A stretch of DNA of 64,000 bases from Mesorhizobium sp. INR15 (GCF_015500075.1 NZ_CP045496.1:6603023-6667022); one strand, 5' to 3'; positions 35,370 to 44,885 are shown, counted from the first letter of the stretch. Program-made: numbers and translations. Notes: generated from the sequence alone by a model not told the origin.

Positions 35370-35436
35370 AAGCGTATTAAGAACCAATATCGATTGAATT
35401 TACAAGAACAACTGATTAGACGCATCGATAGCTTTA

Positions 35437-35462
35437 TTCTAAGTTTTTGATTGAAGTTAGAA
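35437..35462. promoter_or_regulatory. Candidate LysR operator
   Basis: An inverted repeat TTCTAA-N14-TTAGAA sits 31 bp before the ATG of the small gene that begins the soe operon, in the LysR-soe divergent gap. It includes a T-N11-A-compatible core. It is a plausible binding site for the adjacent LysR protein. Confidence 0.4.
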
Positions 35463-35492
35463 AAAATTCGCCATCGGATCGCAAGGGACGAC

Positions 35493-35651
35493 ATGATCGG
35501 GCGGTTCAAATCGTTGTTTGCGCATTGGACCCGCAGTCTGCGGCGGCAACTGGCTGGCGACCGCTATCATCCGGAAGAGCACTATATGCGCGGGCCCGGG
35601 CCGAAGACGAAAGCCAAGTCTTCCGGCAGCGCAAGCACCCTCAAGCGATGA
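35493..35651 (+). CDS. Small basic protein coupled to soeA
   Basis: A 52-residue ORF (MIGRFKSLFAHWTRSLRRQ..., ends STLKR) with AAGGGA 4 nt before its ATG. Its TGA overlaps the soeA ATG (ATGA), the same junction found between soeA and soeB. The protein is basic, has no cysteine and no membrane segment, and I do not recognise a family. Its position at the head of a molybdoenzyme operon suggests a small accessory or maturation role, or a translational-coupling leader. An extra 14 codons upstream are open but unsupported. Confidence 0.55.
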   Translation: MIGRFKSLFAHWTRSLRRQLAGDRYHPEEHYMRGPGPKTKAKSSGSASTLKR

Positions 35652-38578
35652 CCCAGGGCTCACCGCGCGGCGCGAATTCGGCTCCGTCGCAAAGGCCGCT
35701 GGCTGACAGCCGCGCGCCCGATGAGGGCGACGGGGTAGACACCTCGCCCAGCATCTCCGACAGCATCGCCAAGACGACCTGCTACATGTGCGCCTGTCGC
35801 TGCGGCATCGACGTACACATCAAGGACGGCAAGGTCCGCTACATCAACGGCAACAAGGACCATCCGGTCAATCGCGGCGTGATCTGCGGCAAGGGCAGTT
35901 CCGGCATCATGCAGCACTACAGCCCGGCGCGGCTGAAGAAACCGCTGTTGCGCACCGGCCCGCGCGGCTCGGGCGAATTCCGCGAGATCGAGTGGGAAGA
36001 GGCTTTTTCGATCGCGGCCGGGCGGCTTTCCACCATCCGTCGGACCGACCCGAAAAAACTCGCCTTCTTCACCGGGCGCGACCAGTCGCAATCCTTGACC
36101 GGCTGGTGGGCGAGCCGTTTCGGCACGCCCAATTTCGCCGCTCATGGCGGCTTCTGCTCGGTCAACATGGCGGCAGGCGGCCTCTATACGATCGGCGGAT
36201 CGTTCTGGGAGTTCGGTGAGCCCGACTGGGACAACACGAAATACTTCATGCTGTTCGGCGTCGCCGAGGACCATGATTCCAACCCGATCAAGATCGGCCT
36301 CGGCAAACTCAAGGCGCGCGGCGCCAAGGTGGTTTCGATCAATCCTTGCCGTACCGGCTACAACGCCATTGCCGATGACTGGATCGGCATCCGTCCCGGC
36401 ACCGATGGGCTGTTCGTCTTCGCGCTGATCCACGAATTGCTGAAGGCCGGCCGCGTCGATCTCGACTATCTGCTGCGCTACACCAATGCCCATACGCTCG
36501 TCATCCAGGAGCCGGGTGCGGCTGATGATGGGCTGTTTGTCCGTGACGCCGAAGGCAATCTGCTGGCCTGGGACAGGGTGGCGAAGACACCGGTCTGCGC
36601 CGCCGATGCGAATGCCAAGCCGGCGCTGACTGGCAGCTTGACAGTCGAGGGCCGCCGATGCGTGCCGGTGTTCCAGCTCATTGCGGAACGCTATCTCGAT
36701 GAGAGTTTTGCACCCGACGCTGTCGCGGAACGCTGCGGCATTCCGGCCGATACGATCCGAAGGATTGCCGCCGAACTTGCCCATGTAGCTTTCGAGCAGG
36801 AGATCGAACTGCCGGTGGCATGGACCGACTGGGCCGGGCGACGGCATGAGACCATCAAGGGACGGCCCGTCGCCATGCACGCGATGCGCGGCATCTCGGC
36901 CCACTCCAACGGTTTTCACACCTGCCGCGCCATCCATCTGCTGCAGGTGTTGCTGGGCACCATCGATGTTCCCGGCGGTTTCCGCTTCAAGCCACCCTAC
37001 CCGAGGTCGGCGCCACCGGGGCCGAAGCCTTGCGGCAAGCACGTGAAGCCGATGACGCCGCTGGACGGCATGCCGCTTGGCTTCGTCTGCGGGCCTGACG
37101 ACCTTCTGGTCGACGATGCCGGCGTGCCGCTGCGCATCGACAAGGCCTATTCCTGGGACGCGCCGCTCGCCGCGCACGGCCTGATGCACACCGTCATCCG
37201 CAACGCCTGGGCGGGCGATCCCTACAAGATCGACACCCTGATGATGTACATGTCGAACATGGCCTGGAATTCCTCGATGAACACCGTCGAGACCATCGCC
37301 ATGCTGACCGACAGCGACGAAGAAGGCCGCTACAAGATCCCCTTCATCATCTATTCCGATGCCTACTATTCCGAGACGGTGCCGTACGCCGATCTCGTGC
37401 TGCCGGACACCACCTACCTCGAAAGGCACGACTGTATCAGCCTGCTCGACCGGCCGATCAGCCACGCCGATGGACCGGGCGACGCCATCCGCCATCCGGT
37501 GGTCGAGCCCGACCGCGACGTCAGGCCATTCCAGTCGGTGCTGATCGAGCTTGGTGCGCGGCTCGGCCTGCCCGGCTTCGTCAATGACGATGGCTCGGCC
37601 AAATACCGCGACTATGCCGACTACATCGTCAACCATGAGCGCACGCCGGGCATCGGCCCGCTTGCCGGCTGGCGCGGCAAGGATGGTACCGCCATCGGCA
37701 AGGGCGAGGTCAACCCCGACCAGTTGCAGCGCTACATCGACAATGGCGGCTTCTGGCATCAAGATTTCGCGGACGACCAGCGCTACTACAAGATGGCCAA
37801 CCGCTCCTATCTCGACTTCGCGGTGCAGATGGGTTTCATCCCCAAGGCCGAGCCGATCGTCTTCCAGCTCTATTCCGAGCCTATGCAACGCTTTCGCCTT
37901 GCCGCGCGCGGTCATGGCAAGGTGCAGCCGCCCGAGACAGAGCGCAGCCGCATCGAGACCTACATGGACCCGCTGCCGTTCTGGTACACGCCCTTCGAGG
38001 AAGCCGCCGTCGATCTCAAGACATATCCGCTGCACGCGCTGACACAGCGGCCGATGCACATGTACCATTCCTGGGGATCGCAAAATGCGTGGCTCAGGCA
38101 GATCACCAGCCAGAACAGGCTGTTCGTACATCATAAGACCGCGACCAGCCTCGGTCTTGCCGATGATGACTGGGTCTGGATCGAGAGCATCAACGGCAAG
38201 GTGAAGGGGCAGATCAAGCTGATCGACGGCGTCAATGCCGACACGGTCTGGACCTGGAATGCCATTGGCAAGCGGCGCGGCAGTTGGGGGCTGAAGGACG
38301 ACGCGGCTGAATCCAACCGCGGCTTCCTGCTCAACCATGTCATTGGCGACCAGACATCGGCCGACAGGAACGGCAAGCGCTATTCGAATTCCGATCCGGT
38401 CACCGGCCAGGCGGCATGGTTCGACCTGCGCGTGCGCATTGTCAAATGCGCGGCTGATGAAGCGGGCTTTACCGAACCTCAGTTCGAGCGCTTCCAGCAG
38501 CCGCCGCATTTCGAGCCCGCGCCCGACACGCTGAGCTTCGGTGCCGAGTTCCGCCGGAAACGAGAGGCCACGAAATGA
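35648..38578 (+). CDS. soeA: Molybdopterin oxidoreductase, sulfite dehydrogenase-like catalytic subunit
   Basis: A 976-residue DMSO-reductase-family catalytic subunit. An N-terminal [4Fe-4S] motif (Cys 45, 48, 52 in CYMCACRCG, and 80 in GVICGKG) is followed by molybdopterin-binding domains. The candidate Mo ligand is Cys 170 in HGGFCSVNM. There is no Tat signal, so the enzyme is cytoplasmic. Together with an FeS subunit and a DmsC-type membrane subunit this matches SoeABC, which oxidises sulfite and passes electrons to quinone. A polysulfide/thiosulfate-type or other oxyanion oxidoreductase is possible. Confidence 0.8.
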   Translation: MTQGSPRGANSAPSQRPLADSRAPDEGDGVDTSPSISDSIAKTTCYMCACRCGIDVHIKDGKVRYINGNKDHPVNRGVICGKGSSGIMQHYSPARLKKPLLRTGPRGSGEFREIEWEEAFSIAAGRLSTIRRTDPKKLAFFTGRDQSQSLTGWWASRFGTPNFAAHGGFCSVNMAAGGLYTIGGSFWEFGEPDWDNTKYFMLFGVAEDHDSNPIKIGLGKLKARGAKVVSINPCRTGYNAIADDWIGIRPGTDGLFVFALIHELLKAGRVDLDYLLRYTNAHTLVIQEPGAADDGLFVRDAEGNLLAWDRVAKTPVCAADANAKPALTGSLTVEGRRCVPVFQLIAERYLDESFAPDAVAERCGIPADTIRRIAAELAHVAFEQEIELPVAWTDWAGRRHETIKGRPVAMHAMRGISAHSNGFHTCRAIHLLQVLLGTIDVPGGFRFKPPYPRSAPPGPKPCGKHVKPMTPLDGMPLGFVCGPDDLLVDDAGVPLRIDKAYSWDAPLAAHGLMHTVIRNAWAGDPYKIDTLMMYMSNMAWNSSMNTVETIAMLTDSDEEGRYKIPFIIYSDAYYSETVPYADLVLPDTTYLERHDCISLLDRPISHADGPGDAIRHPVVEPDRDVRPFQSVLIELGARLGLPGFVNDDGSAKYRDYADYIVNHERTPGIGPLAGWRGKDGTAIGKGEVNPDQLQRYIDNGGFWHQDFADDQRYYKMANRSYLDFAVQMGFIPKAEPIVFQLYSEPMQRFRLAARGHGKVQPPETERSRIETYMDPLPFWYTPFEEAAVDLKTYPLHALTQRPMHMYHSWGSQNAWLRQITSQNRLFVHHKTATSLGLADDDWVWIESINGKVKGQIKLIDGVNADTVWTWNAIGKRRGSWGLKDDAAESNRGFLLNHVIGDQTSADRNGKRYSNSDPVTGQAAWFDLRVRIVKCAADEAGFTEPQFERFQQPPHFEPAPDTLSFGAEFRRKREATK

Positions 38579-39309
38579 CCTGTCTGCCCGCCCATACCGA
38601 CAAGAAGCTCGGCCTCGTCATCGACCTCGACACCTGCGTCGGCTGCCAGGCCTGCGTCACCGCCTGCAAGGAGTGGAACACCGGCGGCCATATGGCGCCG
38701 CTGACCGACATCGATCCCTATGGCGGTCATGTCGACGGCGTCTGGTTCAACCGCGTGCACAGCTACGAACACACCACCGAGATGGGCGGCCGCACGGTCA
38801 ATTTCCCGCGCTCCTGCCTGCATTGCGAAACGCCGGCCTGCGTCACTGTTTGCCCGACCGGCGCCTCCTACAAGCGCGCCTCGGACGGCATCGTGCTGAT
38901 CGACGAAGACAAGTGCATCGGCTGCAAATTGTGCAGTTGGGCCTGTCCTTATGGCGCGCGCGAATTCGACACCGAAGTCGGTGTGATGAAGAAGTGCACG
39001 CTGTGCGTCGACCGCATCTACAACGACAATCTGGCCGAGGAGGACCGCGTGCCGGCCTGTGTCGCCGCTTGCCCGACCAGTGCACGGCATTTTGGCGATC
39101 TCGGCGACCCGGCCTCGGCGGTGTCGCTGCTGGTGGCGGAGCGTGGCGGCGTCGACCTGATGCCGGAACTCGGCTATAACCCGACCAACAAATACCTGCC
39201 GCCGCGCGCCCACAGCAAGCGCGCTGCATCGGTGGCCGCGCCGGCACTCGAAGCGGTGCGGGCCGAAGGCGGTTTCCTCGGCTGGGTCGACCGCATGCTT
39301 TCGAACTGA
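38575..39309 (+). CDS. soeB: Four-cluster ferredoxin subunit of the soe complex
   Basis: A 244-residue iron-sulfur protein with four cysteine groups for four [4Fe-4S] clusters: CVGCQACVTACKEW, CLHCETPACVTVCPTGA, CIGCKLCSWACPYGA and CTLCVDR...CVAACPTSA. It carries electrons from the Mo site to the membrane subunit. The ATG overlaps the soeA stop (ATGA), so the subunits are made together. The type is that of DmsB/PhsB/SoeB. Confidence 0.88.
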   Translation: MTCLPAHTDKKLGLVIDLDTCVGCQACVTACKEWNTGGHMAPLTDIDPYGGHVDGVWFNRVHSYEHTTEMGGRTVNFPRSCLHCETPACVTVCPTGASYKRASDGIVLIDEDKCIGCKLCSWACPYGAREFDTEVGVMKKCTLCVDRIYNDNLAEEDRVPACVAACPTSARHFGDLGDPASAVSLLVAERGGVDLMPELGYNPTNKYLPPRAHSKRAASVAAPALEAVRAEGGFLGWVDRMLSN

Positions 39310-39315
39310 CCGCTC

Positions 39316-40251
39316 ATGCATCCAGCCTTTTCCGTCGTCTTTTTCACCACCGCCACCGGCGCGGGTTACGGCTTGCTGGCGCTACTCGGTGTCCTCGGCG
39401 GCCTCGACTTCATCCCCGCCGATTTCTGGCTCGGCCTCATCGGCCTCGGCCTGGCGCTCGGCCTAATTTCCGCCGGCCTGCTGTCCTCAACCGGGCACCT
39501 CGGGCGGCCGGAACGCGCCTGGCGTGCCTTCTCGCAGTGGCGCAGCTCATGGCTGTCGCGCGAAGGTGTCGCCTCTGTCGCTACGTTCATCCCGGCTGGA
39601 CTGTTCGGCATCGGCTGGGTCTTCTTCGGCCACACCAATAGCTGGGTTGCCTTCGCGGGATTTCTGGCGGCCATCGGCGCCATCGTCACCGTCTGCATGA
39701 CCGGCATGATCTATGCCTCGTTGAAACCAATCGCACAGTGGCACAGTCCCTACACCTTGCCCGGCTATCTCATCTTCTCGGCGATGAGCGGCAGCCTGCT
39801 TGTGAACGGGTTGCTGCAAGGCTTTGCCATCGGCACGAAGACCCTTCTGGCATGCACTGTGCTGCTGACCTTGCTTGGCTGGGGTTGGAAACTGGCGACC
39901 TGGCGCTACAACGACCGGCTGGAAATCCCGACCAATGCCAACACCGCGACGGGTCTTGCCGGCGGCACGGTGCGGTCGCTGGAATGGCCGCACACCGAGG
40001 AGAACTATCTGCTCAAGGAAATGGGCTTTCGCATCGCGCGCAAGCACAGCGCCAAGCTGCGCTTGATCACACAGGTTCTCGCCTTCGCCGCGCCGGTCGT
40101 GTTGCTGATTGCCGCCTTCGCTTTGCCATGGCCTTTCGCGGCCTTGCTGTCGGCGCTTGCCGCTGTTGCGCAGTTTGCCGGAATGCTGGTCGAGCGCTGG
40201 CTGTTCTTCGCCGAAGCGAAGCACACCGTCACGCTCTACTATGGACGGTAG
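39316..40251 (+). CDS. soeC: DmsC-type membrane anchor and quinone-reducing subunit
   Basis: A 311-residue integral membrane protein with about eight helices, resembling the DmsC anchor family (starts MHPAFSVVFFTTATGAGYGLLALLG). The conserved His and Arg-rich loop GLLSSTGHLGRPERAW in the first third is typical of DmsC/SoeC and lies near the quinone site. It starts 6 bp after soeB. It completes the complex that links the cytoplasmic molybdoenzyme to the quinone pool. Confidence 0.86.
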   Translation: MHPAFSVVFFTTATGAGYGLLALLGVLGGLDFIPADFWLGLIGLGLALGLISAGLLSSTGHLGRPERAWRAFSQWRSSWLSREGVASVATFIPAGLFGIGWVFFGHTNSWVAFAGFLAAIGAIVTVCMTGMIYASLKPIAQWHSPYTLPGYLIFSAMSGSLLVNGLLQGFAIGTKTLLACTVLLTLLGWGWKLATWRYNDRLEIPTNANTATGLAGGTVRSLEWPHTEENYLLKEMGFRIARKHSAKLRLITQVLAFAAPVVLLIAAFALPWPFAALLSALAAVAQFAGMLVERWLFFAEAKHTVTLYYGR

Positions 40252-40253
40252 GG

Positions 40254-40970
40254 TTAGCCCGGCCGCAGCATCGAGCGTGAGATGGCGAAAATGCGCTCGG
40301 TGCCGAGCATATAGGCCATCAGCGTTTCCAGGCGGAACAACCCGGCATAGGCCCGATCTAGTACATTGAGCGAGCCTGTATAGGCGCCAAAGGCCGGCAT
40401 GATCATGCGGCCGCCGTCACCAGCAAAGCAGCGGCGGCGGACGGAACGTCCGCGCTGGACGATGCGCGCGCAGGGATGCAGGTGGCCCGATATTTCGCCC
40501 TCGACGCGCACCTTCGACGGCTCGTGCCGGAACAGCAGCGAGCCTATCGCCAGCTCAAGAACGGTTTCGCCGGGCAGGTCGGCGGGTGCTTCCGGGTCAT
40601 GGTTGCCGGCGACCCAGAACCACTGGCGGCCAGCCATCAGCGCTTCCAGCCGTTCGCGAAAACTCGCATGCATGCGCTCGGCACCGCCGCCGTCATGAAA
40701 ACTGTCGCCCAGGCTGATGACGATCGACGGTTGGTAGTCTGATATCACCGCCTGCAGCCTGAGCAAGGTCGCCCCGGTGTCGTAGGGCGGGATCAGCGTG
40801 CCGCGCCGTGCCAGCGACGAGCCTTTTTCCAGGTGCAGGTCCGACACCGCAAGAAGCTTGAGTTCAGGAAAGTAGAGCACGCCGCGCGGGTCGCAGACGG
40901 CGCGTTCGCCGGCGATGCCGACAAGGTCAGCCTCGGCAATCAGCGATGTGCGCGCCAGCGAAAAATTCAT
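40254..40970 (-). CDS. pdeM: Ligase-associated DNA-damage-response endonuclease PdeM
   Basis: A 238-residue calcineurin-like metallophosphoesterase. Metal-binding motifs are in order: VSDLHLEKG, SLGDSFHD, VAGNHDP and SGHLHP. ATG 40970 (MNFSLART) is the family start; a longer opening into the helicase gene is not coding. PdeM homologues occur with an Lhr-type helicase, an ATP-dependent ligase and an MBL-fold exonuclease. Here only the helicase, 13 bp upstream, is adjacent. Confidence 0.9.
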   Translation of the reverse strand: MNFSLARTSLIAEADLVGIAGERAVCDPRGVLYFPELKLLAVSDLHLEKGSSLARRGTLIPPYDTGATLLRLQAVISDYQPSIVISLGDSFHDGGGAERMHASFRERLEALMAGRQWFWVAGNHDPEAPADLPGETVLELAIGSLLFRHEPSKVRVEGEISGHLHPCARIVQRGRSVRRRCFAGDGGRMIMPAFGAYTGSLNVLDRAYAGLFRLETLMAYMLGTERIFAISRSMLRPG

Positions 40971-40983
40971 CCCGGAAACATGC

Positions 40984-43503
40984 TCATCTTTGACCCATCG
41001 CCTCCTCGACCAGATCGGCGGCTTCCATGAGCAGTGACTCATTGGCGCCGCCATTGACCGATTCCTTGCCGATTTCCAGCATGATCGGCACCGCCAGCGG
41101 CGAAATCTGGTCGAGATGCTTATGCATGATTCGACCACGTACGCGCGAGAGCATCTCGGCAAGTCTGCTGACATCAAGCAAGCCGGCCGATGCATCGGTG
41201 CGCGTCGCTTGCAGCAGGATATGGTCCGGCTCGTGGCTGCGCAGCACGTCGTAGATCAGATCGGCTGAGACTGTCACCTGGCGGCCGCTCTTCTCCTGAC
41301 CGGGAAAGCGCTTCTCGATCAGCCCGGCGATGACCGCGCAAGTGCGGAAGGTGCGCTTCAGCATCCAGCTGTCGTTCAGCCAGGCCTCGAGATCGTCGCC
41401 CAGCATGTCTTCGTCGAAGAGAGCGGCCAGGGACGGCTTCTTGGCCTTGAACAGCGCGGCCATGTCGTCCAGCGCCCAGACGGCGAGAGAATAGTCGGTG
41501 GCGACGAAGCCGAGTGGCCGGGCGTTGGCCCGCTCCAGCCGCCGCGTCAACAGCATGCCGAGCGTCTGATGCGCCAGCCTGCCCTCGAACGGATAAGCGA
41601 CCATGTAGTGACGGTTGCCACGCGGAAAGGTCTCGACCAGGAGGTCGCCGCGCTTCGGCAGCACCGACTTTTCCTTCTGCAAGCGCAGCCAGTCGGCGAC
41701 CTGCTCCGGCAAGGCCTGCCAGCGATCGCTGTCAGCCAGCATGCCGCGCACCTGGTCAGCGAGATAGGTCGACAGAGGAAACTTACCGCCGGCATAGGAT
41801 GGCACGATGATGTTGGCGCCGGCGCCATTGGAGACGACGCATTCATTCTCGCGGATGCCCTCGAAGCGCAGCACCTTGCCGGCAAACAGGAAAGTGTCGC
41901 CCGGCCTCAGTGTCTCGGCGAAATACTCCTCGATCTTGCCCAGCACCGAGCCCCCGCGCCCGACCATGCCCCGGCCCTGCCTGACATAGCGGACATTGAG
42001 CTCCGGCATCTCGACGATGGTGCCGACATTCAGGCGGTATTGCTGAGCTATGCGCGGATGCGAGACGCGCCACAGCCCATCCTTGGTTTTGCGGATGCGG
42101 GCGTAGCGCTCGTAGTTTTTCAGCGCATAACCGCCAGTGGCGACGAAATCCACCACTCGGTCAAAGGTCTCGCGTTCCAGCCCGGCATAGGGCGACGCAC
42201 CGCGCACCTCCTCGAACAGCTGGTCGGCATCGAAGGGCGCGCCGCAGGCAACGCCCAGCACATGCTGCGACAGCACGTCGAGCGCACCGCTGACCAGCGG
42301 CGGCGTGTCCTGCGCACCGAGATAATTGGCGTCGAGCGCGGCCCGGCATTCCAGCACCTCGAAACGGTTGGCCGGGATGAGGATTGCCTTCGACGGTTCA
42401 TCCATGCGGTGATTGGCGCGGCCGATGCGCTGCGCCAGACGGCTGGCGCCCTTCGGCGCGCCGACATGCACCACCAGGTCGACATCGCCCCAATCGATGC
42501 CGAGATCGAGCGTCGACGTGGCGACAATGGCGCGCAGGGCGTTCTCACCCATTGCCTTCTCGACCCGGCGGCGCTGGCCAACATCGAGCGAACCATGGTG
42601 TAAGGCGATCGGCAGCGTGTCCTCGTTCGCCCGCCAGAGCTCCTGGAACAAAAGCTCCGCCTGGCTGCGGGTGTTGACGAACAGCAGCGTCGTTTTGTGG
42701 TGCTTGATTGCCTCGTAGATTTCAGGAATGGCGTAGCGGGCCGAATGGCCGGACCAGGGCACACGTTCTCGCGAATCGAGGATGGAAATATCGGGCTTGG
42801 CGCCACCCGCCACGGTGATCAGCCCAGCCATCTCGCCGGGCGGATTCTGGCCGACGAGCCAGCGCCGCAATTCGTCGGGTTCCGCCACGGTCGCCGACAG
42901 GCCGATCGTCTGCAATTGGGGCACATAGTTGCGCAGCCGCGCCAGCCCGAGCGCCAGAAGATGGCCGCGCTTCGATGTCACCAGCGAATGCAATTCGTCC
43001 AGCACGACATAGCGCAAATCCTCGAAGAATCGCCGGGCGTCGGGGGCGGCGATCAGCAGCGCCAACTGCTCGGGCGTGGTCAGGAGGATGTCCGGCGGAA
43101 CCAGTTTCTGCCGCTGGCGCTTGTGCGATGGTGTGTCGCCGGTGCGCGTCTCGATGCTGATCGGGAGGCCGATCTCTTCGACGGGCTTGCCGAGATTGCG
43201 CTCGATGTCGACAGCCAGCGCCTTGAGCGGTGAGATGTAGAGCGTATGGATGCCGCGATGCGCCTGGCCGGGTTTTCGCTTCGCCCTGCCGGCCAGTTCT
43301 GTCAACGACGGCAGGAAGCCGGCCAGTGTCTTGCCTGCGCCAGTCGGCGCGATCAGCAGCACCGATTGGCCGGCCTGAGCCTTGGCCAGAAGTTCGATCT
43401 GATGGGCGCGCGGCGACCAGCCCTTTTCGCCGAACCATCGTATGAATGGTTCAGGCAGGGCTATGGCGGCATTTCGGTCGGCAAGGCGCGGCTGCTCTGT
43501 CAC
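40984..43503 (-). CDS. Ligase-associated Lhr-family DEXH helicase
   Basis: An 839-residue superfamily 2 helicase. Walker A is APTGAGKT (residues 52-59), motif II is VLDELHSL, and SATVAEP is motif III. A long C-terminal region follows, as in the Lhr-like proteins of the ligase-associated repair set. It probably unwinds damaged DNA for end processing. Its ligase and exonuclease partners are not next to it; PdeM is directly downstream. The start codon at 43503 is GTG with a weak site. Confidence 0.9.
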   Translation of the reverse strand: MTEQPRLADRNAAIALPEPFIRWFGEKGWSPRAHQIELLAKAQAGQSVLLIAPTGAGKTLAGFLPSLTELAGRAKRKPGQAHRGIHTLYISPLKALAVDIERNLGKPVEEIGLPISIETRTGDTPSHKRQRQKLVPPDILLTTPEQLALLIAAPDARRFFEDLRYVVLDELHSLVTSKRGHLLALGLARLRNYVPQLQTIGLSATVAEPDELRRWLVGQNPPGEMAGLITVAGGAKPDISILDSRERVPWSGHSARYAIPEIYEAIKHHKTTLLFVNTRSQAELLFQELWRANEDTLPIALHHGSLDVGQRRRVEKAMGENALRAIVATSTLDLGIDWGDVDLVVHVGAPKGASRLAQRIGRANHRMDEPSKAILIPANRFEVLECRAALDANYLGAQDTPPLVSGALDVLSQHVLGVACGAPFDADQLFEEVRGASPYAGLERETFDRVVDFVATGGYALKNYERYARIRKTKDGLWRVSHPRIAQQYRLNVGTIVEMPELNVRYVRQGRGMVGRGGSVLGKIEEYFAETLRPGDTFLFAGKVLRFEGIRENECVVSNGAGANIIVPSYAGGKFPLSTYLADQVRGMLADSDRWQALPEQVADWLRLQKEKSVLPKRGDLLVETFPRGNRHYMVAYPFEGRLAHQTLGMLLTRRLERANARPLGFVATDYSLAVWALDDMAALFKAKKPSLAALFDEDMLGDDLEAWLNDSWMLKRTFRTCAVIAGLIEKRFPGQEKSGRQVTVSADLIYDVLRSHEPDHILLQATRTDASAGLLDVSRLAEMLSRVRGRIMHKHLDQISPLAVPIMLEIGKESVNGGANESLLMEAADLVEEAMGQR

Positions 43504-43569
43504 CCGCCAGAGGTAGCGCGACAGCGCGCGATCGCCAAGAAGATTCGGAACAAAAAGGGATCAGAAAGA

Positions 43570-44430
43570 CTAGGGGCGCCGAAACCCGGTCGGGCCGCCA
43601 TAGAGATAGCCGATGCGGGTGATGGCGTCTTTCAGCCCCTCGCGCGACACCAGCATGGTGTGGCCGTTGGCATGGATCATGTCATTCGCGTCGGTCATGA
43701 CGGCGACATGGCCTTTCCAGAACACGAGGTCGCCACGCCGCAGGCCGGAAAAGTCGGGCCCTGGTTCGAATGGTTCGCCGATGGTTGCCGCCTGCATGTC
43801 GGAATCGCGCAGCACGTCCTTGCCGTTCATACGCATTGCCAGTTGCACGAGACCGGAACAGTCAATGCCGAAACCGGAGGCGCCACCCCACAGATAGGGC
43901 GTACCGATGAACATCTCGGCGACCGCGACATAGTCGGCGGAGACTTCGCCGACAGGCCGCAAATGGCCTGCAATGATCGCCTCGCCGGAGGGCAGAACGG
44001 CATATTGCGTGCCGCGCGTTTCAGCTGTAGCGGTTACTGTCACCGTCGATCCCATCGACAGCAGGCCGCTGCGCGGAAACCGGAGATCCGGCCCCGGGTA
44101 GAGGAAGGTGCGCTGGACCGTGACAATGTGGGTGGGCGGTTGTTCCCTGGTGGCCAGCATCGTGTCGGCGACATAGCCGACATAGCCGTCACGCTCGGCC
44201 TGGGCCCAGGCCCAGCCCTCGACATCCTCGAAGACGAGGACATCATCACCAAGCAGAAACTGGGTGTTGATTCCAGCATCCGGACGTGGCGCCTTGCGCA
44301 CATCGGCCACCGGGGCCGTGACCCGTGCCGGACGTCCAGCGACAAAACGGTCGGCGGAAACGTCGCCACTCAATCTCGCATCGGCAAGGTCGGAGCGAAA
44401 GGCATGCAGACGGGCGTCACGAGTGGTCAA
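43570..44430 (-). CDS. NlpC/P60-family peptidoglycan hydrolase
   Basis: A 286-residue cysteine peptidase. Two SH3-like repeats (about 38-100 and 105-165) precede the NlpC/P60 domain, which has Cys in FGIDCSGLVQLA and His in KGHVAVM. No signal peptide is obvious. It probably cleaves peptide stems of peptidoglycan, or acts in the cytoplasm on recycled muropeptides given the M17 aminopeptidase and MarR genes upstream on the same strand. The TTG start is uncertain. Confidence 0.87.
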   Translation of the reverse strand: MTTRDARLHAFRSDLADARLSGDVSADRFVAGRPARVTAPVADVRKAPRPDAGINTQFLLGDDVLVFEDVEGWAWAQAERDGYVGYVADTMLATREQPPTHIVTVQRTFLYPGPDLRFPRSGLLSMGSTVTVTATAETRGTQYAVLPSGEAIIAGHLRPVGEVSADYVAVAEMFIGTPYLWGGASGFGIDCSGLVQLAMRMNGKDVLRDSDMQAATIGEPFEPGPDFSGLRRGDLVFWKGHVAVMTDANDMIHANGHTMLVSREGLKDAITRIGYLYGGPTGFRRP

Positions 44431-44461
44431 AGCGGCAATCCGGTCAAGTCAGTGGTTGGTT

Positions 44462-44812
44462 TCAGATAGGCAATTCATGGGCTTTGGCAATGATACCATC
44501 GCCGAAGCGCTCGACAAAGAGCGCCCCTTCGACCGTGCGCTTGACCAGTACATTGCGCTTGTCGAGTTCATCGCGATGGCGCGACACCAGCTTCAGCGAC
44601 CCCATCGTGTCGAGCGCGCGGGTGATGACCGGTTTGGTGACGTTGAGCCGGGCTGCAAGCCCGCGCACCGTATGCGGCGGCGGGTCGAGGTAGATGGTGA
44701 ACAGGATCGCCGTCTGGCGCATGGTGAGATCGGGCGCGTCGTCGCGCACCTGCGCCAGCATCACCTGCTGCCACAAACGCATCGCCTGGCTTGGACGCAT
44801 GGAAATAGACAT
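44462..44812 (-). CDS. MarR-family regulator
   Basis: A 116-residue winged-helix protein of compact MarR type. The recognition region is VRGLAARLNVTKPVITRALDTM and the wing is SRHRDELDKRNVLV. It lies between the M17 aminopeptidase gene and the NlpC/P60 gene on the same strand and is probably co-transcribed with both. The ligand is unknown. Confidence 0.85.
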   Translation of the reverse strand: MSISMRPSQAMRLWQQVMLAQVRDDAPDLTMRQTAILFTIYLDPPPHTVRGLAARLNVTKPVITRALDTMGSLKLVSRHRDELDKRNVLVKRTVEGALFVERFGDGIIAKAHELPI

Positions 44813-44885
44813 CCGGCCAGCATGACCGCAAATTGTTTCGGTTCCGTTTCAGTCCCAGGCTCTTCCTGGCCGAGATCGGAAATGG

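Noticed and set aside
35660..38509. 949-codon minus-strand open frame over soeA
   Set aside because: Antisense shadow; soeA has the metal-cofactor motifs and operon junctions.
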